Assembly (NCBI RefSeq): GCF_013346935.1 | Contig: NZ_JAAEEB010000002.1 | Span: forward strand, 248,001-312,000 | DNA: 64,000 nucleotides | From: Lactobacillus melliventris | Lineage (GTDB): Bacteria; Bacillota; Bacilli; Lactobacillales; Lactobacillaceae | Reading direction: 5' to 3' | Part shown: positions 8,767 through 17,506 of the stretch, piece by piece | Position numbering within the stretch: the stretch's first letter is position 1 | How the letters are laid out: every line of letters begins with the position of its first letter | Position numbers and translations under genes: made by a program | Notes under the pieces: generated by a model | What the model was told of the DNA's origin: nothing | What the model saw: the letters and a program-made list of their open reading frames with translations, nothing else | The model's database searches: none

Positions 8767-10212
8767 ATGGTAAGTAAACAAGGCTTGCAAAAAATAAAAA
8801 TTGGATTTGTTCCAACTCGCAGAAACATTTTTTCAGCAACTGCCGCCATTGAGTTTGCTGATAAAACGCGTAAAAAGTTAGATGAGTTAGGGGTGAATTA
8901 TGTTGATATCAAAGAAGTGAATGCTGATGGACTTCTTTATGATGATAAGGGATTGGAAAAGATTACAGCAAAATTTAAGAAAGCCAATATTGACGGTCTG
9001 TTTATAGCGAATGAAAATTTTGGTACTGAATATGAAGTCGCTCGTTTGGCCGCAAAATTTGATGTTCCTGTTCTTCTCTGGGGACCTAAGGATGAAGCTC
9101 CGGCAGCAGATGGTTCACGGCAGAGAGATACACAATGCGGCTTATTCGCAATTGGTAAAGTTCTAAGACATTTCAATGTTCCTTTTACATACATCAGAAA
9201 TAGTGATATTTCTGATCCGACTTTTAGTAAAGGAGTAATTGATTTTATTAAGGTATGCAACGTAGTAAAGACGTTTAAAAATACCAGAATTTTACAGATC
9301 GGTCCTAGGCCGTTTGATTTTTGGTCAGTAATTGTAAATGAGGGTGAACTGTTGGAAAAATTTGGCATTCAGCTTTCACCTATTCCATTAGGAGAGCTTA
9401 CTTCCTATATGAATGATCTGATTGAAAATAATGATTCACGTATTGCTGAAACTAAGAAAATTTTTAGAAAATGGGCTGACATTGAAATTAAGGAAGAAGA
9501 CTTTACTAAAGTTGCAGCTCTAAAACTGGCTATGCAGGATAAAATGAAGCAATATGGCTGCAATTGCGGGACTATTCAATGTTGGACTGAATTGCAGCGT
9601 GAAATAGGTATTTTGCCATACGCTTCTGAGGCGTTACTACAAACAGAAGGAATGCCAGTAACATGTGAAACGGATATTAATGGCGCTATTTCAGAAGTAT
9701 TGGTAGAATCAGCAACTCTGGGGGACGAAAAAGCATTGTTTGCAGACGTTAACTGTCGCCACCCTGAAAATAAAAATGGTGAATTGTTACAACATTTGGG
9801 CACCTTTGCTTTTCAAACTGCCAAGAACCGTCCGGTTCTGCCCCCTTCACACTTCGTTTTTGATTATCCTGGTTCAGCTGCATTTGAGGTCAAGGATGGC
9901 ACGTATACTTTAGTAAGGTTTGATGGCGATCACGGAAAATATTCACTGCTCTTAGGGAATGCTAAAACGTGTTCTGGTCCTTATGAACAGGGAACATATG
10001 CCTGGTTTGAATTTAAAGATCTTAACAGGTTTGAAGCCAAGTATGTTTACGGGCCATATATTCATCACATGGCTGGAGTGCGAGCCGATGTTGTACCGAT
10101 ACTTGCTGAAGCATGTAAATATATCAATGTTACACCGGATTATTTTGATCCAATACAAGATAAAGTTGCAGCGTATTGGTATGGTGACTGTGACACAATT
10201 TTAGATAATTAA
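8767..10212 (+). CDS. L-fucose/L-arabinose isomerase-family protein, candidate D-apiose isomerase
   Basis: This 481-residue cytoplasmic protein resembles the L-fucose isomerase superfamily. The N-terminal region carries LLWGPKDEAPAADGSRQRDTQ, the central part holds TEGMPVTCETDINGA with candidate metal-binding acids, and the C-terminal domain has HFVFDYPGSAAFEVKDG and YGPYIHHMAGV. AGGAGG at 8752-8757 supports the ATG at 8767 over a TTG one codon earlier. It would interconvert an aldose and a ketose using Mn2+ or similar. Context (apiosidase-like hydrolase downstream, FGGY kinase and split transketolase divergent) makes apiose to apulose the best guess. Characterised apiose isomerases that I recall belong to the xylose-isomerase-like TIM-barrel group, so this would be a different fold. 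The substrate is inferred only. Confidence 0.8.
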   Translation: MVSKQGLQKIKIGFVPTRRNIFSATAAIEFADKTRKKLDELGVNYVDIKEVNADGLLYDDKGLEKITAKFKKANIDGLFIANENFGTEYEVARLAAKFDVPVLLWGPKDEAPAADGSRQRDTQCGLFAIGKVLRHFNVPFTYIRNSDISDPTFSKGVIDFIKVCNVVKTFKNTRILQIGPRPFDFWSVIVNEGELLEKFGIQLSPIPLGELTSYMNDLIENNDSRIAETKKIFRKWADIEIKEEDFTKVAALKLAMQDKMKQYGCNCGTIQCWTELQREIGILPYASEALLQTEGMPVTCETDINGAISEVLVESATLGDEKALFADVNCRHPENKNGELLQHLGTFAFQTAKNRPVLPPSHFVFDYPGSAAFEVKDGTYTLVRFDGDHGKYSLLLGNAKTCSGPYEQGTYAWFEFKDLNRFEAKYVYGPYIHHMAGVRADVVPILAEACKYINVTPDYFDPIQDKVAAYWYGDCDTILDN

Positions 10213-10231
10213 TAAATTATTGGAGGAAATC

Positions 10232-11524
10232 ATGTTAAAGGCAAAAGGTAAATATTTATTTAATGATGATAAACGATTTTTTTACTTAGCAGACACTTGC
10301 TGGGGTGCATTTAGCAGCATTGAAATGCCTGATTGGCGTTATTATCTTGATACTCGCAAATCAGAAGGTTTCAATGTCATTCAGATTAATACATTGCGGC
10401 AGTGGGATTCAAGTGCACCATTACCAAATAGAGAACCTTTCGCAGTTACTGAGTATGATAATGGCAGTTATGAATATAATTTTGCAGAAATAAATAAAAA
10501 GTATTTTAATAACGCTAAAAACATGCTCCAAGAAATGAAAGAAAGGGGAATGACCCCGGCATTAGTTCTATTGTGGGGGAATTATGTTCCAGGAACATGG
10601 ATGAGTAAATTTGTTAAAAATAATACGATGCCTTTTGACCAAATTGAGCCCTATGTGACCTATGTAGTTAAGGAATTTAAACAATTCAACCCAATTTGGT
10701 TCATAAGTGGAGATGTTGGGTTTACAGATAATGGTAAGCAAGATCCGTCAATTGCAACTAAATATTATAGGGAAGTGCTAAAAGCAGTAAAAGCAGCAGA
10801 TCCTGATGGCCTGTTTACATTTCATATTAATGGTGAAAGTCATGATTTACCGCAAGAATTTGTTAAACAAATTGATTTTTACAGTTATCAATCAGGTCAT
10901 GGTTATACGGGTCAGAATACTGCTTTTACAATTCCGCTTTCTTTACGTGGCTCTCAAGATTTTCAGGGTCCTATTATAGACACTGAACTCTGTTATGAAG
11001 GGCTAACTAAAATGAATGCACCTACACCTGAACGTTATAGTGCTTTTGAAGTGCGAAAAGCAGCGTGGAGAGCTGTATTATCGGGTGCAGATGCAGGATT
11101 GGGCTATGGTACATTCGGTATTTGGCCTTGGAATGATACAGTTAGACCGGAACAGAAACTTGAACCTAACTTTAATGTTCAGTTAGTACCATATGATTGG
11201 CGTGATTGTTTGAAATTTCGCGGGGCAAAAGATATGGGCTTTCTGAAAAACTTCATTTTAAAATATGCTCCAGAGGGATTGGAACCTCTTAAACAAGGCA
11301 TTAAAGATAATTCTTCAGTTAGGGTAGCGGAATCAAGTCATTATATTTTTATTTATCTGCCGATAGCAGGTATTGTTAATTTTTCTCAGTTAGGATTAAA
11401 AGTGGACCACTGTAAATTAATTGATTTGAAAGAACATACTGTAATGGATGGTAAAATCCAGAATAATACGTTAAAGTTGTTACCAATTACGGAAGATGGA
11501 CTAGTTGTTATTAATAAAGATTAA
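10232..11524 (+). CDS. DUF4038 / apiosidase-like glycoside hydrolase (GH140-related)
   Basis: This 430-residue protein has the marks of the DUF4038 apiosidase-like TIM barrel: FFYLADTCWGAF near the N-terminus, FNVIQIN, WFISGDVGF with a candidate catalytic Asp, IIDTELCYEG with a candidate catalytic Glu, and RKAAWRAVLSGADAGLGYG. A short collagen-binding-like C-terminal domain seems present after about residue 350. There is no signal peptide, so hydrolysis should occur inside the cell. GGAGG at 10222-10226 selects the ATG at 10232 rather than the TTG at 10220. It follows the isomerase gene by 19 bases. GH140 enzymes remove apiose from plant polymers; an intracellular version would suit an imported apiosyl glycoside. 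Confidence 0.82.
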   Translation: MLKAKGKYLFNDDKRFFYLADTCWGAFSSIEMPDWRYYLDTRKSEGFNVIQINTLRQWDSSAPLPNREPFAVTEYDNGSYEYNFAEINKKYFNNAKNMLQEMKERGMTPALVLLWGNYVPGTWMSKFVKNNTMPFDQIEPYVTYVVKEFKQFNPIWFISGDVGFTDNGKQDPSIATKYYREVLKAVKAADPDGLFTFHINGESHDLPQEFVKQIDFYSYQSGHGYTGQNTAFTIPLSLRGSQDFQGPIIDTELCYEGLTKMNAPTPERYSAFEVRKAAWRAVLSGADAGLGYGTFGIWPWNDTVRPEQKLEPNFNVQLVPYDWRDCLKFRGAKDMGFLKNFILKYAPEGLEPLKQGIKDNSSVRVAESSHYIFIYLPIAGIVNFSQLGLKVDHCKLIDLKEHTVMDGKIQNNTLKLLPITEDGLVVINKD

Positions 11525-11565
11525 CTTAATTAGACTAAAATAATAATCATATTTAAGTCATCAAC

Positions 11566-11592
11566 TGAAATCGATTTCAAATATGCTATACT
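11566..11592 (+). promoter_or_regulatory. cre box overlapping the bglG-PTS promoter
   Basis: TGAAATCGATTTCA (11566-11579) is a perfect palindrome and matches the cre consensus TGWAANCGNTNWCA at every position. An extended -10 (TGC TATACT, 11584-11592) starts five bases later, so CcpA bound here would block RNA polymerase. This implies catabolite repression of the operon. Confidence 0.75.
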
Positions 11593-11611
11593 AAAATTGA
11601 AATAAATCATC

Positions 11612-11681
11612 GGATTGTTACATTAAGTTGGCAAGACCATATTGAACTATATTTTGGCTCTTTTGGTCTTGCTCTTTTTTT
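11612..11681 (+). promoter_or_regulatory. Ribonucleic antiterminator (RAT) and overlapping terminator
   Basis: The RAT begins GGATTGTTAC at 11612 and ends GGCAAGACC at 11638, close to the BglG/LicT consensus. Its 3' end is also the left arm of a terminator: GCAAGACCA (11631-11639) pairs with TGGTCTTGC (11664-11672), followed by a T-rich run. Binding of the antiterminator to RAT would prevent the terminator from forming, so the downstream gene controls itself. Confidence 0.85.
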
Positions 11682-11697
11682 GAAAGGCGTGAATATC

Positions 11698-12558
11698 TTG
11701 ATCGTAATTAAAAGAGTACTAAACAATAATGCTGTAGTTGCACAAGATAATCATGGTCAAACGATAGTAGCATTAGGCGCAGGTATTGCGTTTCAACGTA
11801 AGGCGGGACAGACTATACCTCCAGAAAAAATTGAAAAATGTTTTTATCCTAAAAATAAAGAAGTAACAAATTCAATTAGTGAAACCTTAGCTCAAATCGA
11901 ACCGCAATATATTGAATTATCTGATCATATTATTTCTGAAACTGCTGCCAGTTCTGGAAAACAAATGAGTGATGATATCTATATTTCATTACCTGACCAT
12001 TTGCAATTTGCTGTAGAACGTATAAAAAGGGGAATTCCGATCCAAAATAAGCTGACTCTTGAAACTATGCAAACGTATCCGGATGAATTTCAGATAGGCA
12101 AACGCGTTTTAAATTATTTGACGAAAAAAACTAGGTTAGTTTTTCCTGATGATGAAGCAACTAATATTGCTATGCATTTGATTACCGCAGAAGAAGGTGA
12201 TTCTCTAGAAAATACGGAAGGTACAATCGAGTTAATCAACAGGTTCATAAAAATTATTGAACAAATGCTTAATAAAAGTATCAACCCTCAATCTGTATCT
12301 TACTATCGCTTGGTAACTCACTTAAAATTTTTTATTCAGAGAATAAGAAAGAATGAAGTACAAGAGTTACCCCTTGATAAAGATTTATATAACATGATTG
12401 TGCATAGTTACCATAAAGAATATATCATTGCACAGCGAATTGCGGGCATTATTTTATCAGACTATGATTACAAAACTTCGGAGGATGAAATAATGTTTTT
12501 GACAATACATATTCATAGAGTAAATTTCACAGAAAGTGATGTTAATGAACAGATATGA
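11698..12558 (+). CDS. BglG/LicT-family transcriptional antiterminator (first copy)
   Basis: An RNA-binding CAT domain (start MIVIKRVLNNNAVVAQD, about residues 1-60) is followed by two PTS regulation domains. PRD1 holds SDHIISE and LPDHLQFAVERIKRG with its conserved His; PRD2 holds YRLVTHLKFFIQRI and IHIHR. The likely start is the TTG at 11698, since GAAAGG at 11682-11687 is spaced for it; a TTG at 11680 sits inside the terminator tract. The 286-residue length is typical. The gene end overlaps the PTS gene start by 14 bases, showing translational coupling. The permease presumably phosphorylates and inactivates it when sugar is absent. Confidence 0.92.
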   Translation: MIVIKRVLNNNAVVAQDNHGQTIVALGAGIAFQRKAGQTIPPEKIEKCFYPKNKEVTNSISETLAQIEPQYIELSDHIISETAASSGKQMSDDIYISLPDHLQFAVERIKRGIPIQNKLTLETMQTYPDEFQIGKRVLNYLTKKTRLVFPDDEATNIAMHLITAEEGDSLENTEGTIELINRFIKIIEQMLNKSINPQSVSYYRLVTHLKFFIQRIRKNEVQELPLDKDLYNMIVHSYHKEYIIAQRIAGIILSDYDYKTSEDEIMFLTIHIHRVNFTESDVNEQI

Positions 12559-14746
12559 AGAAGTAGCTCAAGCTATTTTGAAAGCGGTTGGTGGTAAAAA
12601 CAACATTGCAGAAGCTTTTCACTGTGTAGCTAGAATCAGACTTTTTTTAAAGGACCCAAGAAAAGTTGTTGATTCTGAGCTGCAACAAATTCCAGAAATA
12701 TATGAGTTTAATTTTACTGAACAGCAACTGCAAATCTTAATAGGAAATGATGTTAACCAATACTATGAGTCATTAATGAAATACATTAATAGCAATAAAG
12801 ATTATTCCAATATAAAGAAAGGAAAAATAAAAATGTCGCGTTCAATCGAAAGGGATAAAAAACTAGCTGACCAAATAGTTGAACTAGTTGGCGGTAAAAG
12901 TAACATCAGTAGTTTAATCCACTGCGTTACTCGTTTGCGTTTTAAATTAAAGGATGAAAATAAAGCAAATGATGAGGCCATTAAAGAATTAAATGGTGTA
13001 ATGGGAGTAGCACATGCAGGTGGTCAATATCAAGTTATCATTGGTAATAATGTTGCAGATATTTATGATCAAATCATACCTTTATTAGATACAAATATTA
13101 AAGAGAAAACTTCTGATAATGAAGAGGGTAATACTAATATTTTTAACCGGTTTATTAAACTGCTAACCAGAATATTTACACCTTTTTTGGGAACTTTAGC
13201 TGCCGCAGGTGTATTAAAAGGCTTTTTGGTTTTACTAACTGTACTGCATGCTCTTAGTGCCAAAAGTGGTACATATCTGATTTTAAATGCTGCAGGAGAT
13301 GCTCTATTTTACTTTTTACCAATAATGGTTGGTTTTTCTACAGCAAGGGCGTTTAAGATAAATGAATTTGTTGGAGCTGTGATTGGTGGAGCCCTATGTT
13401 ATCCGGCTTTAGTGGCAGCCTATCAGGCAAAGCAAAGTATTGATTTTTTAGGTATACCCGTAGTCTTGATGAGTTATCCGCAGACATTAATACCGGCAAT
13501 TGTAGCGGTCTGGCTTGCTTCTATTTTATATAAGTTTTTGAATAAATATTTGCCAGCTTCTCTCAAACTGATTTTTACACCTTTAATAACAATAGCTGTT
13601 TCCGTACCGCTTACTTACTTAGTAGTTGGACCGATTACGTCCTGGCTTAGTCAAGGCCTGGCCAGCATTGTGCTATGGGTCTATGCTCGTGCAAGCGTAC
13701 TAGCTGGATTTGTTTTAGCAGGAATTTGGCAAGCAGTAGTATTAATGGGATTACACTGGGCATTTATTCCGATCTTTTTAAATAATATTGCTACTAAGGG
13801 TTTTGATCCAATTAATGCCATGCTTTATTGTACAGTTTTTGGACAAACCGGTGCAGCACTGGCAATGGTTATTAAAGCTAAAGATGTTAAATTTAAAGAA
13901 GTTGGTTGGCCGGCTATTATTTCTGGTTTCTTAGGTATTACTGAACCAATCATTTACGGTGTCACTTTACCACATAAAAAATCATTTATTTTTGGTTCTA
14001 TTGGTTCTGCCTTTGGCGGGGCAATCGCTGCTATTGCAAATGCAAAAATGTTTGGTGGTTTTGCCTCAGGTGGTATCTTTGGTATTCCAATGTTCATTGA
14101 TCAAAAGGCTGGAATTAATTTTAGTTTTATAGGTTTTTGCCTATCACTTATTGCAGCATTTGTCATTGCATTTATTATTACTTTTATTTGGGGCGATAAG
14201 GTAACTTCTGGTGATGATAATAAAAAGCAGGTTCAGTTGACGGAAGTAAAGGACGAAAGTATTAATGCTCCTGTTTCTGGAACTGTCGTTGAACTAAATC
14301 AAGTTAAAGATGATGTGTTTTCGGCTGGAACAATTGGTAAAGGTATAGCAATTATGCCAGATAATGATGAAGTACGTGCTCCATTTGCCGGCAAAATTGT
14401 TTCGGTTTTCCCAACTAAACATGCTATTGGTTTAAAATCAGAAAATGGTGTAGAGTTACTTATTCATTTGGGAATAGATACTGTTAATCTTTCTGGAAAG
14501 TATTTTTCCTCAAAAGTTGTGGACGGTCAAAAAGTGGAAAAAGGTGATTTACTGGAAACTTTTGATCGGGCTAAAATACAGAAAGCAGGATATGATACAG
14601 TAGTTCCTGTTATAGTTACAAATAGTGTGGATTTTGATGAGATAATAATTGAAAAGAAATCGGGAACTCACGTTGGGTTCACAGATCAATTGTTGATGGC
14701 CGCAGTTGACCAAGAAAAGAGGGCAGCCAGAGCTGTTCCTGCTTAA
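12545..14746 (+). CDS. Beta-glucoside-type PTS permease with duplicated IIB domain (IIB-IIB-IIC-IIA)
   Basis: The protein has 733 residues, about 90 more than a standard EIIBCA. The first IIB-like domain (1-85) has its Cys27 in FHCVARIRL. A second, canonical IIB (about 97-180) has Cys127 in IHCVTRLRF. The IIC membrane domain spans about 200-550, with GITEPIIYGVTLP. The IIA domain (about 570-715) has the phospho-His motif HLGIDTV. An internal AAAGAAAGGA (12814-12823) precedes an in-frame ATG at 12833 that would make a normal 638-residue EIIBCA. ATG 12545 is preferred over GTG 12536 because AGAAAG at 12531 is properly spaced. It imports and phosphorylates a beta-glucoside; in this locus possibly an apiosyl-glucoside. 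Confidence 0.9.
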   Translation: MNRYEEVAQAILKAVGGKNNIAEAFHCVARIRLFLKDPRKVVDSELQQIPEIYEFNFTEQQLQILIGNDVNQYYESLMKYINSNKDYSNIKKGKIKMSRSIERDKKLADQIVELVGGKSNISSLIHCVTRLRFKLKDENKANDEAIKELNGVMGVAHAGGQYQVIIGNNVADIYDQIIPLLDTNIKEKTSDNEEGNTNIFNRFIKLLTRIFTPFLGTLAAAGVLKGFLVLLTVLHALSAKSGTYLILNAAGDALFYFLPIMVGFSTARAFKINEFVGAVIGGALCYPALVAAYQAKQSIDFLGIPVVLMSYPQTLIPAIVAVWLASILYKFLNKYLPASLKLIFTPLITIAVSVPLTYLVVGPITSWLSQGLASIVLWVYARASVLAGFVLAGIWQAVVLMGLHWAFIPIFLNNIATKGFDPINAMLYCTVFGQTGAALAMVIKAKDVKFKEVGWPAIISGFLGITEPIIYGVTLPHKKSFIFGSIGSAFGGAIAAIANAKMFGGFASGGIFGIPMFIDQKAGINFSFIGFCLSLIAAFVIAFIITFIWGDKVTSGDDNKKQVQLTEVKDESINAPVSGTVVELNQVKDDVFSAGTIGKGIAIMPDNDEVRAPFAGKIVSVFPTKHAIGLKSENGVELLIHLGIDTVNLSGKYFSSKVVDGQKVEKGDLLETFDRAKIQKAGYDTVVPVIVTNSVDFDEIIIEKKSGTHVGFTDQLLMAAVDQEKRAARAVPA

Positions 14747-14845
14747 ATATTGAATAAAGCTGAACAATGAAGTTTTAAAAAAGATAATGATAATAATCCA
14801 GATTAGTAAAAATATCAATTTATAGGATATACTTAGTAAGGATTA

Positions 14846-14879
14846 GAAAAATGCGGCTCTTAGGAATCGCATTTTTTTG
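14846..14879 (+). terminator. Terminator behind the PTS gene
   Basis: AAAAATGCGGCTC TTAG GAATCGCATTTTTTT: a stem with one mismatch and one G-U pair, followed by T residues. It is nearly the same hairpin as at 4172-4207. Confidence 0.8.
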
Positions 14880-14932
14880 TTTGGTTAAAAAATCTTTTTA
14901 GGTTTAGAATGAAATAAAAAGAGGCTATGCTT

Positions 14933-15439
14933 ATGGAAAATATCAAAATTATTCAAGGCGACATTACTAAATTAACTATAGATGCAATTGTTAATGCCGC
15001 AAACAAGTCTTTATTAGGTGGCTTGGGCGTTGATGGTGCAATACACCAGGCAGCTGGACCAGAACTGCTGGCCGAGTGCAGGCAGCTTCATGGCTGTGAA
15101 ACAGGTCAGGCTAAGATTACCAAAGGATATCAGCTGCCTGCTAAATTTGTCATTCATACTGTGGGACCAATTTATTCAGGTTCTAAGCAAGATAATGAGT
15201 TATTAAAGGACTGTTACATAAACTCGTTAGATTTAGCTAAAGATCATAATCTGCATAGCATTGCTTTTCCGGCTATTTCTACTGGAGCTTACGGTTTTCC
15301 TGCTGCACCAGCCGCCCATATTGCTTTTGCAGCCGTGCATGATTGGCTCCTAGAGCATTCTGATTATCAAATTGAAGTTATTATGTGTGCCTTTGATGCC
15401 AAAACGGCAGAGTTATACCGAGCAGAAGTTAAAAAATAG
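14933..15439 (+). CDS. Macro-domain protein (probable O-acetyl-ADP-ribose deacetylase, YmdB type)
   Basis: A 168-residue single-domain macro protein. It has the ADP-ribose-binding signature [20 protein letters not shown] (about 20-39) and the second loop [21 protein letters not shown] opens the fold with the conserved Asp. The AGAGG at 14920-14924 fits ATG 14933; an ATG two codons earlier is only two bases from it. Related enzymes remove ADP-ribose or hydrolyse O-acetyl-ADP-ribose. It stands alone between terminators at 14846 and 15558. No ADP-ribosyltransferase or sirtuin partner is adjacent, so its biological role is open. Confidence 0.9.
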   Translation: MENIKIIQGDITKLTIDAIVNAANKSLLGGLGVDGAIHQAAGPELLAECRQLHGCETGQAKITKGYQLPAKFVIHTVGPIYSGSKQDNELLKDCYINSLDLAKDHNLHSIAFPAISTGAYGFPAAPAAHIAFAAVHDWLLEHSDYQIEVIMCAFDAKTAELYRAEVKK

Positions 15440-15557
15440 GCTTGCGTATAAATTAAGAAGGTTATTTTCAATTGTTTTTCAAAAATTAATCTTACTAATG
15501 TCGAGCTATCCCTTTAACTTCTTTATTAAATTATAATTAACTTGTCTATAAAATAAT

Positions 15558-15588
15558 AACCAAGCCAGTAATATGACTTGGTTTTTTA
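15558..15588 (+). terminator. Terminator downstream of macro-domain gene
   Basis: AACCAAGCCA (15558-15567) pairs with TGACTTGGTT (15573-15582) with one mismatch, followed by T residues. It lies 118 bases after the macro-domain stop. Confidence 0.75.
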
Positions 15589-15786
15589 TATAAAAACAGT
15601 TCTGAAAGTTGCCTAACTATAAACGTTCATTAGTTTGCTGGACCTCGACTACTGGTAGAGTGTTGCCAATTTCGTAGTTGAGAGGCAGGACAAGCTAAAA
15701 TTAATGCTAGATAAGCTTGAGTAAAAATGAAAAAAGTAATATTATTAATTAAAAATATTAATAAAAAATAAAAAATTAGGAGGAAT
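15589..15786. other. Intergenic stretch, no supported gene
   Basis: AT-rich spacer before the ABC exporter gene. A short minus-strand open stretch (about 15614-15693, around 25 codons) reads like protein sequence but has no start or ribosome binding site, and may be a gene remnant. The last 20 bases carry a strong TAGGAGG site for the ABC gene. The stretch 15440-15557 likewise shows no gene. Confidence 0.4.
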
Positions 15787-17397
15787 ATGCCTTTAATCAA
15801 ATATTTTAAAAGAGCTAAGTGGCAAATTAGTATAGTAATTGCCTTAACTGTTATTAATTCCGGCTTTTCAACACTTGCAGGAATTGCCAGTGCGAATGCC
15901 CTAACTCAGGTCACCAAACTGCATGCACGGCTATTTTTTATTTGGGTTACAATTATGGCTATTGCCTATATCATGTATGCAGTCTTTACCTACTTAATTT
16001 CAGTCAATAAAGCTAAATTAAAGCAGCAAATTGACCTGCTGATTCGGCAGGATGTAGCACAAAAGTTGTCCCAATCGGATTATCAGTCTTTTCATCAGCA
16101 AACTACTGCAACTTACGCATCATGGCTAACGAATGATATTAACACGATTAATGACTTTGGCGTAGACGACTTGATGATGATTGTGCAACAAATTAGCGAA
16201 ATCTTGCTGGGAGCAGTCACTTTAGCATATTTTCAGGTCAGCTTACTTGCCACTGTTGTTATCTTAACTGCAATTATGGCAGTGGTACCTAATTTGTTTT
16301 CAAAATGGTTATCTAAACGTTCCCTTGAATTCTCCCATGCGCAAGAACGGTTGGTTAATAAAATTAATGATGTCCTGAATGGCTTCAATACTTTATTTTT
16401 AGCAAATTTACCCCAAGTAATTATTAAAAGAATTAATCAGGGATCTGAAGATGTAAAGAAAAATGCTGTTGATTACGTTAAGGCAGCTGGGTTCACTCAA
16501 TCATTTACCAATTGTATTGCTTATTTAAGTCAAGTAGTTGTTTTAGCTCAAAGCGGTTATTTAATTTTGCGGCATCTTACCCCGGTGGGAACTATTAGTG
16601 GTGCGCAATATTTTGCTGGTACAATTTTTGCCGAATTAAGCGGTATTAGCTTTAACTGGCAGGAATTTAGATCACTAAAACCAATTATGGATAAGCTGGC
16701 AAATATTAAAACGGTCACGCAACCTGATCAAAAAACTGAAATTGCTGCCAGTCAAATTCAAATTAAGGGTCTTTCATATACATATCAGGGGAAGAACCAA
16801 CCAATTTTAGACAATCTGAATTTAACTATTGAAGAAGGGAAAAAGTACCTCTTGCTCGGTGATTCTGCTGCAGGCAAATCAACACTGCTTAATATTATTA
16901 GTGGTCTGCTAAAAAATTATACTGGTACGCTTAAATTGGGTGGCATAGACTATGCTAAAATAACTGACAGCCAGTTGCATCGAGTAATTTCTTATGTCGA
17001 ACAAACGCCCTATATTTTCGCGGCAAGTTTAAAATGGAATTTAACTTTGGGGCAAAAGGTTGCTCCTGCAAAGCTAAACCAGGTCATTGCAGCATGTGGC
17101 ATTGATAAAATAATTGCCCATCTTCCAGCTGGCGTCAACACGATACTGGCAAATCAGGGGTCTAATTTATCTGGTGGGCAAAAGCAGAGAATTGCACTTG
17201 CACGGGCACTTTTGCGTGATACACCAGTGTATCTTTTTGATGAGGCGACTTCATCATTAGATAAAGCGGCCAGCATTTCCTTGGAAAAGTTGATTTTAGC
17301 TCAGAAAAATAAAACCGTTGTTTTAGTAACACATCATCTACAAAAAGAAACAGCTGACTTATTTGACGGAAATATTATTTTAGATAATAGGTTGTGA
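15787..17397 (+). CDS. ABC exporter half-transporter (fused membrane and ATPase domains)
   Basis: This 536-residue protein has an N-terminal exporter-type membrane domain (about 1-310, six predicted helices). The nucleotide-binding domain follows: Walker A GDSAAGKST (about 355-363), signature LSGGQKQRIALARALL, Walker B PVYLFDEATSSLD and H-loop VTHH. TAGGAGG at 15777-15783 supports the ATG. It is monocistronic, so it would act as a homodimer. The membrane domain is of the ABCB/MsbA type and lacks a peptidase C39 domain, so it is not a classical bacteriocin processor. The substrate (drug, lipid or peptide) cannot be inferred. Confidence 0.9.
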   Translation: MPLIKYFKRAKWQISIVIALTVINSGFSTLAGIASANALTQVTKLHARLFFIWVTIMAIAYIMYAVFTYLISVNKAKLKQQIDLLIRQDVAQKLSQSDYQSFHQQTTATYASWLTNDINTINDFGVDDLMMIVQQISEILLGAVTLAYFQVSLLATVVILTAIMAVVPNLFSKWLSKRSLEFSHAQERLVNKINDVLNGFNTLFLANLPQVIIKRINQGSEDVKKNAVDYVKAAGFTQSFTNCIAYLSQVVVLAQSGYLILRHLTPVGTISGAQYFAGTIFAELSGISFNWQEFRSLKPIMDKLANIKTVTQPDQKTEIAASQIQIKGLSYTYQGKNQPILDNLNLTIEEGKKYLLLGDSAAGKSTLLNIISGLLKNYTGTLKLGGIDYAKITDSQLHRVISYVEQTPYIFAASLKWNLTLGQKVAPAKLNQVIAACGIDKIIAHLPAGVNTILANQGSNLSGGQKQRIALARALLRDTPVYLFDEATSSLDKAASISLEKLILAQKNKTVVLVTHHLQKETADLFDGNIILDNRL

Positions 17398-17506
17398 AAC
17401 TGAATTCAAAGCCCTATTTGTGGTAAAGTGACGGCAAAGTGACGGCAAAGTTTCACCAGTGACAGTTTTATTTAATTGCTAAATCTTATTTCGATAATTT
17501 AGCCAC

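Noticed and set aside
8937-9368. Minus-strand 143-codon frame inside the isomerase gene
   Set aside because: Composition and position mark it as a shadow of the isomerase, whose frame is supported by homology and AGGAGG.
15614-15693. Short minus-strand peptide-like reading before the ABC gene
   Set aside because: Only about 25 codons between stops, no start or ribosome site; noted only as a possible remnant.
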